Positions 35,174 to 43,579 of a DNA stretch of 64,000 nucleotides are shown piece by piece. Numbering within the stretch: the first letter of the stretch is position 1; each line of letters opens with the position of its first letter. The notes below the pieces were generated by a model. That model did no database searches, had not been told where the DNA came from, and worked only from the letters and a program-made list of their open reading frames with translations. This DNA is from Planctomycetota bacterium (GTDB lineage: Bacteria; Planctomycetota; UBA1135; GCA-002686595): NCBI GenBank assembly GCA_028278425.1, contig JANQEJ010000224.1:1-64000 (forward strand). The letters are read 5' to 3'. Both the position numbers and the translations under genes were made by a program.

Positions 35174-38100
35174 ATGACGGACGAGCGCGGCGACGGCCTC
35201 GGCCACGGCGGAAACTCGGGGCTCTATCTGATCCTGATCCTGGTTCTCGCGAACCTCCTGCCCGAGAGTCGGCTGGAGTCCACGCGGCCGCCCGCGACCG
35301 ACGATCCCGCGCTGAACCGCGGCGTCGCGGAGGTCCCGGCGCGCCTCTGGCAGGATCCGCTGCGCGCGACGGCTCGGCTGGGCGACTCTGCGAGCTCGTC
35401 CCTTCCGAGCTCGGCCGACGAGGTGCCGGACGGCGAGGCGGAGGACCCCCCGATCCTGCTCGCGGTTCACCTCCGCGGCGGGAGCTACGCGGAGAACAAG
35501 GAGCGCCGGCTGCGCTCGCGCTACGCGGTCAACGCCGCGCTCTCCAGCGCGGGATACAAGCCGGAGAATCCGCTCGGGCTCGGGGTCTTCTTTCCCCGCT
35601 CCGGCAGCGCGCCGGTCGCGGGAGCGCCCGGCGAGGCGGGTGCGCCCGGGCGCGAGCGAAGCCTCCGCGAGCGGTGGTCGTCCCCGGAATTCCGGCCTTA
35701 CCTTGAGCACGCGCTCCACCTCGAGCCCGCCTTGCACTGGGACTACTTCGACGGCCTGTCTTCCCTGATGCTCCTGGAAGCGATGCAGGAGGCCGTGCGG
35801 GAGCTTCGCGATGCGGCGAGCTCGCTCGCGGGTGGACCGCTCGCGCCGGAGAACGTGATTCCCTTCGAGTGGTTCCGCGAGGGCGAGACGGGCAAGCGCG
35901 TGCTGGTGCTCTGGATCAACGAGATGGTCCTGCGCCCGAACGTCTTCGCCTTCTACAACGAATTGGTCGACGAGCTCAGGGACCCAGGGCCAGGTCGCAG
36001 GGCCATCGCGCCCAACGGGTTCGAGCGGCGGATCCTCCTCGGACCGACGAGCTCGGACACGCTCCAGCGCATGATGGCCGAGCTCGAGGCCGAGCGCCGC
36101 CGCATCCAGGTCGGGCGCGACGTCTTCGACGCCTACCAAGACCTCGTCGGCAAGTTCCAGACGTCCGCACCGGACGAGGTTCGGTTGCAGGTCCTGGTCG
36201 GTCCGCCGAGCTCGGACGCACACGAGCGCATGATGGCCGAGCTCGACGTCCTCGACGCCTACGAAGCTCTCGTCGGCGGGGTCGTGAAGTCGACACCCCG
36301 CGGGATGCAGGTCGTCCTGGGTTCGGTGAGTGCGGACGCGATGCAACGCACCACGACCTGGGGGTGGGAGGTCTTCTCGACGCGCGCGACCGCCAGGCTT
36401 CGAGGGAAAGAGCTTCGAGGCGACGAGTTGGACGCGGACGGGCTGGACACGGAGGAGCGCCTCTTCTTCCAAGACGCCGGCGTCGAGTTCGTCCGGTGCA
36501 TCGGGCGGGACTCCGAGCTCGCCGACGTCATCGCCGCGGAGCTCGAGCGGCGCGTTCCCGAGTTGATCCTCCACCGCGTGGATGCCTCCAGGGAGGTCGA
36601 GGGGACGACTCTCCCGGAGCGGATCGCCCTGCGAACGGCCCGCAACCTCCTCGACTGGATCGGCTTCCTGCCGGAGGTCGAGGAGTGCGGCGTGGCACTC
36701 ATCACCGAGGAGGACTCGCTGTACGCGCAGCGGTGGACGGAGGCGCTGCAGGAGGCCATCGAGCGCCGGGGAATGGCGAAGCACGTGCGCGTCTTCAGCT
36801 TCCCCTACTTCCGCGGCGTCGACGGCAGGATCCCCGGCGCGGAGAGCGAGGAGGAGGACGAGTCGCTGCGCGACTACCCGAACGAGGGAAGGCAGTTCGA
36901 CTACATCCGCCGTCTCGAGCAGAGCCTGAAGGAGCTGGAGGGAATCGAGCTCCGGGCGGTTGGCGTGATCGGGACGGACGTCTACGACAAGCTGCAGATC
37001 ATCCAAGGGCTGCGACCGCACTTCGAGACCCTCACGTTCTTCACCACCGACCTCGACGCACGGTTCTTCCACGACCGCCACCTGGAGACGACGCGGAACC
37101 TCGTCGTGGCGTCGTTCTTTCCGCTCGACCCCGGCGAGCTGGAGGGCGAAGGCGGAGTCGACGGGGTGGGCTCACGGCGCCCGTTGCCCTTTCGCGACAG
37201 CTATCAGGTGGCGGCGTACCGTGCGGTCCAGCACGCGCTCGCGGGGAACCACGAGGACCCTCCCCGATCCGAAGTCTACGAGATCGGCGAGTACGGGCCG
37301 GTGTCTCTCGCGCGCCGGACCGAGGGTCTGTCCGTGTTGCGGGGAGTCAGCGACGGGTTCCAGGCCATCTTTCTGGACGAGCTCGTCGCCGCCTGCTCGA
37401 AAGAGCTCTACACGGGCAGCCGGTCCGACGTCTTCCTGGCGATCCTGCGGCTCGTCGCGGCGGTTCTGCGGCTCGTCGCCTTCGGCTACGCGATCTTTCG
37501 CGCGGTGCAGGCGTACGCTTCCGGCAGGCGCTACGTCGCCTATGCCCTCTTCGGTCTGGCCGCCTTCCTTCTCGTGGGGCTGCGAAGCTGGGGCTGGTGG
37601 GACACCGTGATGGAGTCTCTGAGACCGGTGGTCTCCATGGCCGCGGTCCTCGTCCTGATCGTCGCTTTGGTCCGCTTCAGTCCGCTCTCCGACCGCTGGT
37701 TCGGATTCATCGGCCGGACGGGCAAGCGCGGCTGGCTGGCGATCGCCGCCTTCGTGATCGTGGCCTCGCTCACCTTCGTCTATTTCCAGCATCGCGCGGT
37801 CACGGGCATGGAGCCCTTCGGCCTGTTCGAGAGGGTGAGCGCCTGGCCCGCGGTTTTCGTGCGTCTTGCGGTGATCGCCTTCGCCGGCGTCGCTCTCGGG
37901 ATCGTCATCATCGAGCTCGACGCCGTGCGGAGCCGCGTCGAGACACAGTTCTTCGGCGGACACCTCGACCTGCGGCTCTCGTGGCGGGGCAAAACGCTGG
38001 CGGAGGTTTACGACGAGCTCCTCAAGAAGCCGGGGGAGGTCTACCGCAAGCTCCTGAGGAACGCGGGCCTCGCGTTTCTCGCCAAGGACGAGTCCCTGTC

Positions 38101-38878
38101 GGAGATTCGCGACCAATGGCGCTTCGGTTTCCTGTGGTGGCACTGGTGGCCGGGCCGGCTGCTTCGCTCGGCGATCCTGGCGCTGATCTTCTACTTCACG
38201 GTGAGCATCGTGCACCCGCTGCTCGGCGGTCTGCCGATGCCCCCGACCCGGGGCGCCTACGCGTTCCTGGTCGAGCGCGGCGCCACGTTCCTCGCCCTGC
38301 TCGGGACGCTGACGCTGGTGTTCTACGTGTACGACGCCACCTGGTTCGCCGGGCGCTTCTGCCTCCTGATGTCGAGGGGCGCCGAGTGGCCGCAGAGAGT
38401 GGTCGACGACTACGCCGGCCGGATCGGCACCACGCCCAAGCTCGCCGCACCCGTCAAGCGCGTGGAGCTCGCGCAGGAGCTCACCTCGGCGGTCGACAAC
38501 ATGATCTACTACCCGGCGATCGCGATGAGCCTGCTCGTGCTGTCCAACCTCGGTTTCTTCGATCGTTGGGCCTGGACGCCGGCGCTCGGCGTGACCTTTG
38601 TCGTGTTCGTGCCGCTTCTCCTGCTCTGCGTCTGGCGCGCGCGAAGCGCGGCGCGCGCGGTGCGCGACGGCTCGCTCGAGCGCCTGCGCGAAGCACAGAA
38701 GAAGACCGTCGGCGAATCCTCTTCCGACCGCATCGGGCTTCTGATCGACGAGATGGCCGGGCTCCGCAAGGGCGCGTTCGCGCCGCTGATGCAGCACCCG
38801 CTCCTGCGCGCCGTCCTTCTGCCCTTCGCCTTCGTCGGCTCGAGCACGCTCCTGCAGTTCCTCGCGAGCTCCGCTTGA
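35174..38878 (+). CDS. Large membrane protein with a periplasmic-binding-protein-like ectodomain
   Basis: The 1234-residue protein has an N-terminal hydrophobic segment (GLYLILILVLANLL, about residues 17-30), then a soluble part to about residue 745. Two stretches look like the lobes of a type 1 periplasmic binding protein: VALITEEDSLYAQRWTEAL near 505 and GVIGTDVYDKLQIIQGLRPH near 597, followed by TLTFFTTDLDARFFHDRH. Residues about 287-392 contain a tandem repeat (separate entry). From about 750 on there are roughly ten membrane helices, including LFGLAAFLLVGLRSW, FVIVASLTFVYF and MSLLVLSNLGFF. The layout suggests a sensor or transporter with a large ectodomain. I recognise no named family or catalytic motif. 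It is not in an obvious operon. Confidence 0.85.
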   Translation: MTDERGDGLGHGGNSGLYLILILVLANLLPESRLESTRPPATDDPALNRGVAEVPARLWQDPLRATARLGDSASSSLPSSADEVPDGEAEDPPILLAVHLRGGSYAENKERRLRSRYAVNAALSSAGYKPENPLGLGVFFPRSGSAPVAGAPGEAGAPGRERSLRERWSSPEFRPYLEHALHLEPALHWDYFDGLSSLMLLEAMQEAVRELRDAASSLAGGPLAPENVIPFEWFREGETGKRVLVLWINEMVLRPNVFAFYNELVDELRDPGPGRRAIAPNGFERRILLGPTSSDTLQRMMAELEAERRRIQVGRDVFDAYQDLVGKFQTSAPDEVRLQVLVGPPSSDAHERMMAELDVLDAYEALVGGVVKSTPRGMQVVLGSVSADAMQRTTTWGWEVFSTRATARLRGKELRGDELDADGLDTEERLFFQDAGVEFVRCIGRDSELADVIAAELERRVPELILHRVDASREVEGTTLPERIALRTARNLLDWIGFLPEVEECGVALITEEDSLYAQRWTEALQEAIERRGMAKHVRVFSFPYFRGVDGRIPGAESEEEDESLRDYPNEGRQFDYIRRLEQSLKELEGIELRAVGVIGTDVYDKLQIIQGLRPHFETLTFFTTDLDARFFHDRHLETTRNLVVASFFPLDPGELEGEGGVDGVGSRRPLPFRDSYQVAAYRAVQHALAGNHEDPPRSEVYEIGEYGPVSLARRTEGLSVLRGVSDGFQAIFLDELVAACSKELYTGSRSDVFLAILRLVAAVLRLVAFGYAIFRAVQAYASGRRYVAYALFGLAAFLLVGLRSWGWWDTVMESLRPVVSMAAVLVLIVALVRFSPLSDRWFGFIGRTGKRGWLAIAAFVIVASLTFVYFQHRAVTGMEPFGLFERVSAWPAVFVRLAVIAFAGVALGIVIIELDAVRSRVETQFFGGHLDLRLSWRGKTLAEVYDELLKKPGEVYRKLLRNAGLAFLAKDESLSEIRDQWRFGFLWWHWWPGRLLRSAILALIFYFTVSIVHPLLGGLPMPPTRGAYAFLVERGATFLALLGTLTLVFYVYDATWFAGRFCLLMSRGAEWPQRVVDDYAGRIGTTPKLAAPVKRVELAQELTSAVDNMIYYPAIAMSLLVLSNLGFFDRWAWTPALGVTFVVFVPLLLLCVWRARSAARAVRDGSLERLREAQKKTVGESSSDRIGLLIDEMAGLRKGAFAPLMQHPLLRAVLLPFAFVGSSTLLQFLASSA
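36031..36350 (+). repeat. Intragenic tandem repeat in the 1234-residue membrane protein
   Basis: Three successive units share the motif LLGPTSSDTLQRMMAEL / VLVGPPSSDAHERMMAEL / VVLGSVSADAMQRT. Unit 1 spans about 36031-36186, unit 2 about 36187-36306 (lacking roughly 30 bp in its middle) and unit 3 is a partial copy from about 36307. The DNA is still similar between units 1 and 2, for example 'ctcgtcggc' after GACGCCTAC in both and CGCATGATGGCCGAGCTCGA exactly in both. This indicates a fairly recent in-frame duplication. Confidence 0.7.
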
Positions 38879-38899
38879 GCGCGGGCTCGCCGCGACCGC

Positions 38900-39601
38900 T
38901 CAACCGCCTCCACCCGGCGAGGTGGGGCCGTCGCAGAAGGCGAAGCCGTCCACCTCGAGGGTGCCGGTGACGGAGGCGACGTCGCACGCCCCCGGCGCGA
39001 CCGCGGTCGCGGTCCAGATCACCTCGATCTCGACCACGTCTCCCACCTCGAAGCCGGCGCCGGCGAGGTCGTAGGACTGGATCCCCGCGGGCTGGACGCC
39101 GAGACCCTGCGCGCCGTGGCCGCAGAAGTAGCTCGCGCGGGAGCGGTCCAGGATGAGCGGGAGCCGGAGCTCGGCGCGCGCTCCGCGCACCGCGATCTCG
39201 GACCGAAGCGACATGCCGCCGCTTCCGAAGAGGACCACCTCGTACGCTCCCCCCGTCTCGACCTCGAGGAACCCTCCGGTCACCGTGGCGTGCCGCCGGA
39301 TCGAAACCCTGCTCTCGTGCATGCTTCCGCCGCCGGTTGCCTCGGAAGCGAGCTCGAGCCGGGCGACGTTCGCGTCGCCGCCGAACGCCGTCAGGTCGAC
39401 GACGCTCGCGAGGGCGACGCCGTCGTGGTGCCCGAAGCCCTCGTCTACCGTCTCGACGATCCACCCGGCGAGGCCGTGCTCGAAGTCGCCGCCCGGAATC
39501 GGTGTGCACCCGTCTCCGGCGGCGAGCCCGCGCGGGGGCGTCGCGACGCACAACGCGGCCGCGGCGAACGAAAGGGCGATCCAACGCCTTGCTTGTCTCA
39601 T
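38900..39601 (-). CDS. Exported protein of unknown function
   Basis: The 233-residue protein starts at the ATG at 39601 (GGGGAG upstream) with signal peptide MRQARRWIALSFAAAALCVA. The mature part opens with GCTPIPGGDFEHGLAGWIVE, the typical start of a carbohydrate-binding-module-like or jelly-roll domain describing a 'GDFEdGLaGW' motif. It contains four cysteines that could form two disulfides (near GDGC, YFCG, GACDV, AFCDG). Probably a beta-sandwich secreted protein. It converges on the large membrane protein with 21 bp between stops. Confidence 0.78.
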   Translation of the reverse strand: MRQARRWIALSFAAAALCVATPPRGLAAGDGCTPIPGGDFEHGLAGWIVETVDEGFGHHDGVALASVVDLTAFGGDANVARLELASEATGGGSMHESRVSIRRHATVTGGFLEVETGGAYEVVLFGSGGMSLRSEIAVRGARAELRLPLILDRSRASYFCGHGAQGLGVQPAGIQSYDLAGAGFEVGDVVEIEVIWTATAVAPGACDVASVTGTLEVDGFAFCDGPTSPGGGG

Positions 39602-39845
39602 CACGTGCTCCCCTTGGAATGAGCCGGACCCTCGGCCGGCGTGGGCAAGACGCGGGCCGCGCTTCGCGAACCGCTTCCATCCGCACCGGGGACGCATCGC
39701 GCTCGGGAGCGTTGAGCGCGAAGGAGCGCGAACGGGTGACCGCCGTAACGCCGACCGCGCCGGAGGCGGCGGCGACGCGCGCCGGGCGCACACCGCGCGC
39801 GAGCGGAGGGCGCACGACGCGGTCCGATCCGCTATCGTGCAGCGC

Positions 39846-40145
39846 ATGGCACCCGCCAAGCGACGGCGACGGCGCGGCCGGGCCCGGCGCGAGCCCCGGG
39901 ACGAGCTCGCCGCGCGCGTACGAGCGGCGGCGCGATCCCAACCGGGTAGCGACACGCTCGAGGACCGCGACGCCGTGGTCGCGATGATCGTCGTCCGCGC
40001 CATCGACCGCGCGAAGGAGCTGACCGCGGTCGAGGGCGCCGGCCTCGCGCTGCGGCGCGCCCTGATCGCGGCGGAGAAGCCGATGGCCGCCTACGTCGAC
40101 CGGCATCTCGCCAAAGAGCGCCGCGCGCGCCGGAAGAAGGCGTAG
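39846..40145 (+). CDS. Small basic protein of unknown function
   Basis: This is a 99-residue product with an Arg/Lys-rich N-terminus (MAPAKRRRRRGRARREPRDE), a helical middle (AVVAMIVVRAIDRAKELTAV) and a basic tail (ERRARRKKA). Codon third positions are strongly G/C like neighbouring genes, which supports coding. No family recognised. The in-frame upstream extension lacks such support, so the ATG at 39846 is preferred. The 244 bases between 39601 and this start hold nothing else I can identify. Confidence 0.55.
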   Translation: MAPAKRRRRRGRARREPRDELAARVRAAARSQPGSDTLEDRDAVVAMIVVRAIDRAKELTAVEGAGLALRRALIAAEKPMAAYVDRHLAKERRARRKKA

Positions 40146-40318
40146 CGGCTTACAAAGCGTGCGGTCTTGACCGAGCGGCGCGTGCAGGATCGAACGCTCC
40201 TCCGTCCGCAGCCGCGCGCAGCCCCTCGCCCGCTCCGGCGGGCTTCTTGCTGGACGGTCCGCCCCGCGCGGCCTTCCGTTACGCTGTGCCTTCGCCATCC
40301 TCAGCCGAGACGCCCGCC

Positions 40319-41584
40319 ATGCGCCACAAAGCCGGTTCGATCCGTCTGCTCCTCGCCGTCGCCTTGTTGCTCCCGGCGGAGGCGGGTCTGGCCCGGGAAC
40401 CCGCCGTTCAGGATCCCGCGAAGCGCAGCGTTTCCGCGGAGAAGGTCGTCGACGACGCCGCCGACCGGCGCCGGCTCCTCACGCTCGACGACGGACGCGT
40501 GCTGCGCGCGCGCAGCCGCAAGCTCGACGGGCGCTGGCAGACCCGCATCGGGCGGGACTGGGTCGATTTCGACGGCGAGGTCGTCGCGACGCGTCTCGAG
40601 AAGGAGGCGGTGGCGGAGGGACGCCGGCGCGCCGCCGGGCTCAAGCGCACCGACCGCGAAGGCCGCGTCAAGCTCGCGGAGTGGATGGCCCACGAGGGGC
40701 TCGGTGCCGAGGCGATCCGCGAGCTGGACCGCGTTCTCGCCGAAGAGCCCGAGCACCGCGGCGCGCTCGCGCTGATCGAGCGCGCGTACCTGCCGCTCGA
40801 GCTTCCGACCGACCCGCGCGGCGACAAGGCCGCGGAGATCCGCGCCATCCTCGTCGCCGGCGCGCAGGGCTCGCCCGCCACGCGCGAGGTGGCGGCCCGG
40901 CGGCTCGCGGACCAGGCGCCCTTCGTCGACCTGCGCAAGGTCGTCCAGGCCGAGCTGCAGGTCCCGCAGAACCGGCGGCGCGAGTTCGCCGCGCAGGCGA
41001 CGCGGCGGCTCTTCCCCGGGGAGCTCGTGCGCCCGCTCACCGACCGCGCCATCCTGGACACGAACGGCTACGTGCGGGCGGAAGCCTCCCGCGGGCTGCG
41101 CGACGCCGCCGACGTCGCCGTGCTGGCGCCGGCGATCAACGCGCTCGGGAGCAAGTACGCGAGCGTGCGGGGCAACGCCGCCGAGGCGATGGGGAACATG
41201 GGCTACGCCGCGGCGGTCGAGCCCTTGATCCACCACCTCGGAGCGGCGGCGCAGTCGCTCGGCGGCACGAGCGGCGGCGCGCGCGCGAACATCTTCCTCG
41301 GCTTCAACACCGCCTACGTGCAGGACTACGACGTCGAGATCGCGCAGGCCGCCTCGATCGCCGATCCGATCATCGCCGTCCAGGAATCGGGCGTCGCCTT
41401 CGACGTGCGCACCGCCATCCAGATGACGAAGGTCATCGAGATGCGAAAGACCGTGCGCGCGCTGCAGCAGCTCACCCGCGCCGAGGTGGGGGACTCGCCC
41501 GAGGCCTGGGCGGACTGGTGGGAGCGCAACCGCGCCGAGTGGCGCAGCCTCGACCACGCGAAGCGCACCACCCGCGCGCGCTGA
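40319..41584 (+). CDS. Secreted HEAT-repeat protein
   Basis: The 421-residue protein has signal peptide MRHKAGSIRLLLAVALLLPA (start at 40319). Its N-terminal ~100 residues (LLTLDDGRVLRARSRKLDGR, DWVDFDGEVV) form a small beta-rich domain, then a helical TPR-like stretch (EAIRELDRVLAEEPEHRGAL). From about residue 195 there are HEAT repeats, for example YVRAEASRGLRDAADVAVLA and YASVRGNAAEAMGNMGYAAA. HEAT arrays mediate protein contacts; this one would act in the periplasm or outside. It converges on rrtA with 9 bp between stops. Confidence 0.82.
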   Translation: MRHKAGSIRLLLAVALLLPAEAGLAREPAVQDPAKRSVSAEKVVDDAADRRRLLTLDDGRVLRARSRKLDGRWQTRIGRDWVDFDGEVVATRLEKEAVAEGRRRAAGLKRTDREGRVKLAEWMAHEGLGAEAIRELDRVLAEEPEHRGALALIERAYLPLELPTDPRGDKAAEIRAILVAGAQGSPATREVAARRLADQAPFVDLRKVVQAELQVPQNRRREFAAQATRRLFPGELVRPLTDRAILDTNGYVRAEASRGLRDAADVAVLAPAINALGSKYASVRGNAAEAMGNMGYAAAVEPLIHHLGAAAQSLGGTSGGARANIFLGFNTAYVQDYDVEIAQAASIADPIIAVQESGVAFDVRTAIQMTKVIEMRKTVRALQQLTRAEVGDSPEAWADWWERNRAEWRSLDHAKRTTRAR

Positions 41585-41593
41585 CGGAGCCGG

Positions 41594-42166
41594 TCACTCC
41601 GCCGGTCGGCGCCGGCGATACGTCAGAGCCGTCACCGCTCCGCCCGCCAAGCCCCCCAGGTGCGCCTCCGTCGCGAGCGCGTAGCCGGGCGGCAGACCGC
41701 CGAGCGCCGCGGGCCAGAGGCCGAGGAGCTCGAGCGCCAGCTTCGCGCCGAAGACCGCGCCGACGGCCACGGCGAGGGCGCGCCGCCCGTCGCGGAAGGC
41801 GAGCACGACGGCGGCCGCTAGAAGACCGCAGACGAGGCCGGAGGACCCGACGCTGCGCTCGAAGCCCGTGAAGAGCCAGAAGGCGAGCGAGGAGAGGACC
41901 GCGCTCGCGAAGAGCACCGCGCCGAAGAGGCTCCGCGATCGGTTCTCGATCCAGGCGCCGAGCAGGAGGAGCATGCCCAGGTCGAGGACCGCGACGCGCG
42001 GGACTTCGTGCACCAGGTGTCCCGTCAAGAGCCGCCACACCTGGCCCCTCTCCACGCCGACACGCTCGAGGCTCAGCGCGTCGGACAGCGTAGGGGAGGC
42101 GTCGGTGACCACCGCCGCCGCCGCGAGCGCCAGCGTGGCGAGCGGCGGCCTCCAGCGGGCGGCCAC
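41594..42166 (-). CDS. rrtA: Rhombosortase (rhomboid-family intramembrane serine protease)
   Basis: The 190-residue protein has about five or six membrane segments and rhomboid catalytic motifs: Ser109 in VGSSGLVCG (GxSG) and His169 in EAHLGGLAGG. The segment VWRLLTGHLVHEVPRVAVLD (residues 43-62) is characteristic of rhombosortases, which cleave GlyGly-CTERM-type C-terminal anchors. It uses a GTG start 7 bp after the stop of the gene encoding its probable substrate, a lipoprotein ending in a Gly-rich hydrophobic Arg-Arg tail. That direct pairing is strong support. Expected location: cytoplasmic membrane. Its substrate's signal is processed in the membrane and the product is released or passed on to the surface. 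Confidence 0.88.
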   Translation of the reverse strand: MAARWRPPLATLALAAAAVVTDASPTLSDALSLERVGVERGQVWRLLTGHLVHEVPRVAVLDLGMLLLLGAWIENRSRSLFGAVLFASAVLSSLAFWLFTGFERSVGSSGLVCGLLAAAVVLAFRDGRRALAVAVGAVFGAKLALELLGLWPAALGGLPPGYALATEAHLGGLAGGAVTALTYRRRRPAE

Positions 42167-42173
42167 GCCGCTC

Positions 42174-43025
42174 CTAGGAGCGCCGGCCGGCGGCGACGAG
42201 CAGGACGCCGAGCGCGAGCTCGAAGAGCCCGAGTCCCATGGCTCCCGTCCCGCCGCCCGCGCCGGCGCCTCCGGCGGCCGTCACCTCGATCGCGGGCGTT
42301 CCCTGCCCGCGCACCGTGCCGGACTTGACCTGCACGCGGAACTGCTCGAGCGCCGTCTCCAGGTTGACGATCAGGTCGTCGATCGCGAGGTCGAAACCGG
42401 CCACGCGGTCTTCGCGCAGGGACCGTTCGAGATCGATGGCGGTCGTCCGCCCCTCGACGACGCTCTTGCCGGACGCGTTCAAGAGCAGCGCGCGCGAGCG
42501 GATGTCGAAGGCCGAGGCGTGCAGGAAGGTGTGCGTCTCGTTCTCGTTGCCCGGCACGACGTAGGCGCCGGCGATGGTCCAGTAGGTGATCGAGGCCAGG
42601 TTGGGGTCGTCGAACTGCGTCTGGTCGAAGGAGACGAGCACGACGAGCTCGAGGCCGAGGGTCCGCGCGATCTGGTCCACGTTCGCGAACCCGCCGGCGG
42701 GGGAGACGAAGCTCGACGGGATGACCTCGATGCGCTCGACCTCCTCCAAGCCGCCGAAGGCGTCCCGGACCCGACCGAGCAGCGCCTCCTGCTGGGTCTG
42801 CGTCAAGACGTCGCCGCCGTAGGCGGTCGTCTCCGGGACGAAGGCGAGGCCGATCGAGAGCGGCAGCTCGAGGCGCACGTCCGTGGGCGGCAGGGCCTCG
42901 GTGCCTTCGGGGTAGAGGTACTCGAGCACGCTCGCTCGCCTCTGCTGCGTGGTCGAGCAGGCGGCGGTGGCGAGGATCAGCGCGGCGGCGCAGGGGAGAA
43001 GGAACCGGGCGTTTCGCTTCTTCAT
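42174..43025 (-). CDS. Rhombotarget lipoprotein
   Basis: The 283-residue protein starts with signal MKKRNARFLLPCAAALILAT and lipobox TAAC. It ends with a Gly-rich spacer (GGAGAGGGTG), a hydrophobic helix (FELALGVLLVAA) and GRRS, the three-part C-terminal signal recognised by rhombosortase. The body matches the rhombotarget lipoprotein family: SVLEYLYPEG after the lipobox, SIGLAFVPE, EVIPSSFVSPAGGFANVDQI, YWTIAGAYVVPGNENETHTF, and NLETALEQFRVQVKSGTVR before the tail. It is thus anchored at both ends until RrtA cleaves the C-terminus. The gene lies immediately upstream of rrtA with 7 bp between, and the only processing target I can see in the window is this one. Confidence 0.9.
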   Translation of the reverse strand: MKKRNARFLLPCAAALILATAACSTTQQRRASVLEYLYPEGTEALPPTDVRLELPLSIGLAFVPETTAYGGDVLTQTQQEALLGRVRDAFGGLEEVERIEVIPSSFVSPAGGFANVDQIARTLGLELVVLVSFDQTQFDDPNLASITYWTIAGAYVVPGNENETHTFLHASAFDIRSRALLLNASGKSVVEGRTTAIDLERSLREDRVAGFDLAIDDLIVNLETALEQFRVQVKSGTVRGQGTPAIEVTAAGGAGAGGGTGAMGLGLFELALGVLLVAAGRRS

Positions 43026-43135
43026 GGTTCTCACGATCGCATCGGGGCCGGCGAGCGGGCATCCGCCCTTGTGCTGAGGTCGAAGCGCACGATATCCCCT
43101 GAAAGGCGCGGGAGCCAATTCGCTCGACGAGTAGG

Positions 43136-43549
43136 ATGAGGGCGATGGCGACCGACGCCCTGGGTTGGATCGAGACGCTCGGCAAGGAGCGGGACATCGA
43201 GTTGCGGCGCATCTCGGCCGGTGCGGGCGCCGGCCTCCTCGTCGCCTTCGGCGACGCCAAAGCTGCGTTCGAGCTCGACCTCTCCGCGGACGCCCCCGGC
43301 GACGGAGAGTTCGTTCTCTTCGTCGCCGACCCGGCGCTCGACTGGAGATCCGCGCTGGAGCGGGAGGGCGTCGCGCCCGACGCGGTGTGGCTCGGCGTGG
43401 TCGCCGATGCGAGCGCGCCGATCGGACTGGCGCGGGTTCCGGCCGCGTCGAAGCTGCGCGCGGCCGGCGCGCCGGCGCGGCCGGAGGGTCCGGACAACCT
43501 GAAGCGTCGCGAGAAGTGGTTCCGCGAGAGCTTCGGCGACCCAGACTAG
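43136..43549 (+). CDS. Small soluble protein of unknown function
   Basis: This is a 137-residue product without signal or membrane segment, with in-frame ATGs at 43136 and 43145. Third codon positions are strongly G/C. It reads as an alpha/beta fold (WIETLGKERDIELRRISAGA, AGLLVAFGDAKAAFELDLSA, VWLGVVADASAPIGLARVPA) ending in a basic tail (LKRREKWFRESFGD). No family recognised. It is transcribed divergently from the rhombotarget lipoprotein gene (110-bp gap) and converges on the sortilin-like gene. Confidence 0.65.
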   Translation: MRAMATDALGWIETLGKERDIELRRISAGAGAGLLVAFGDAKAAFELDLSADAPGDGEFVLFVADPALDWRSALEREGVAPDAVWLGVVADASAPIGLARVPAASKLRAAGAPARPEGPDNLKRREKWFRESFGDPD

Positions 43550-43579
43550 GATCCCGAGCCAATCCGTCGGGACCTTAGG

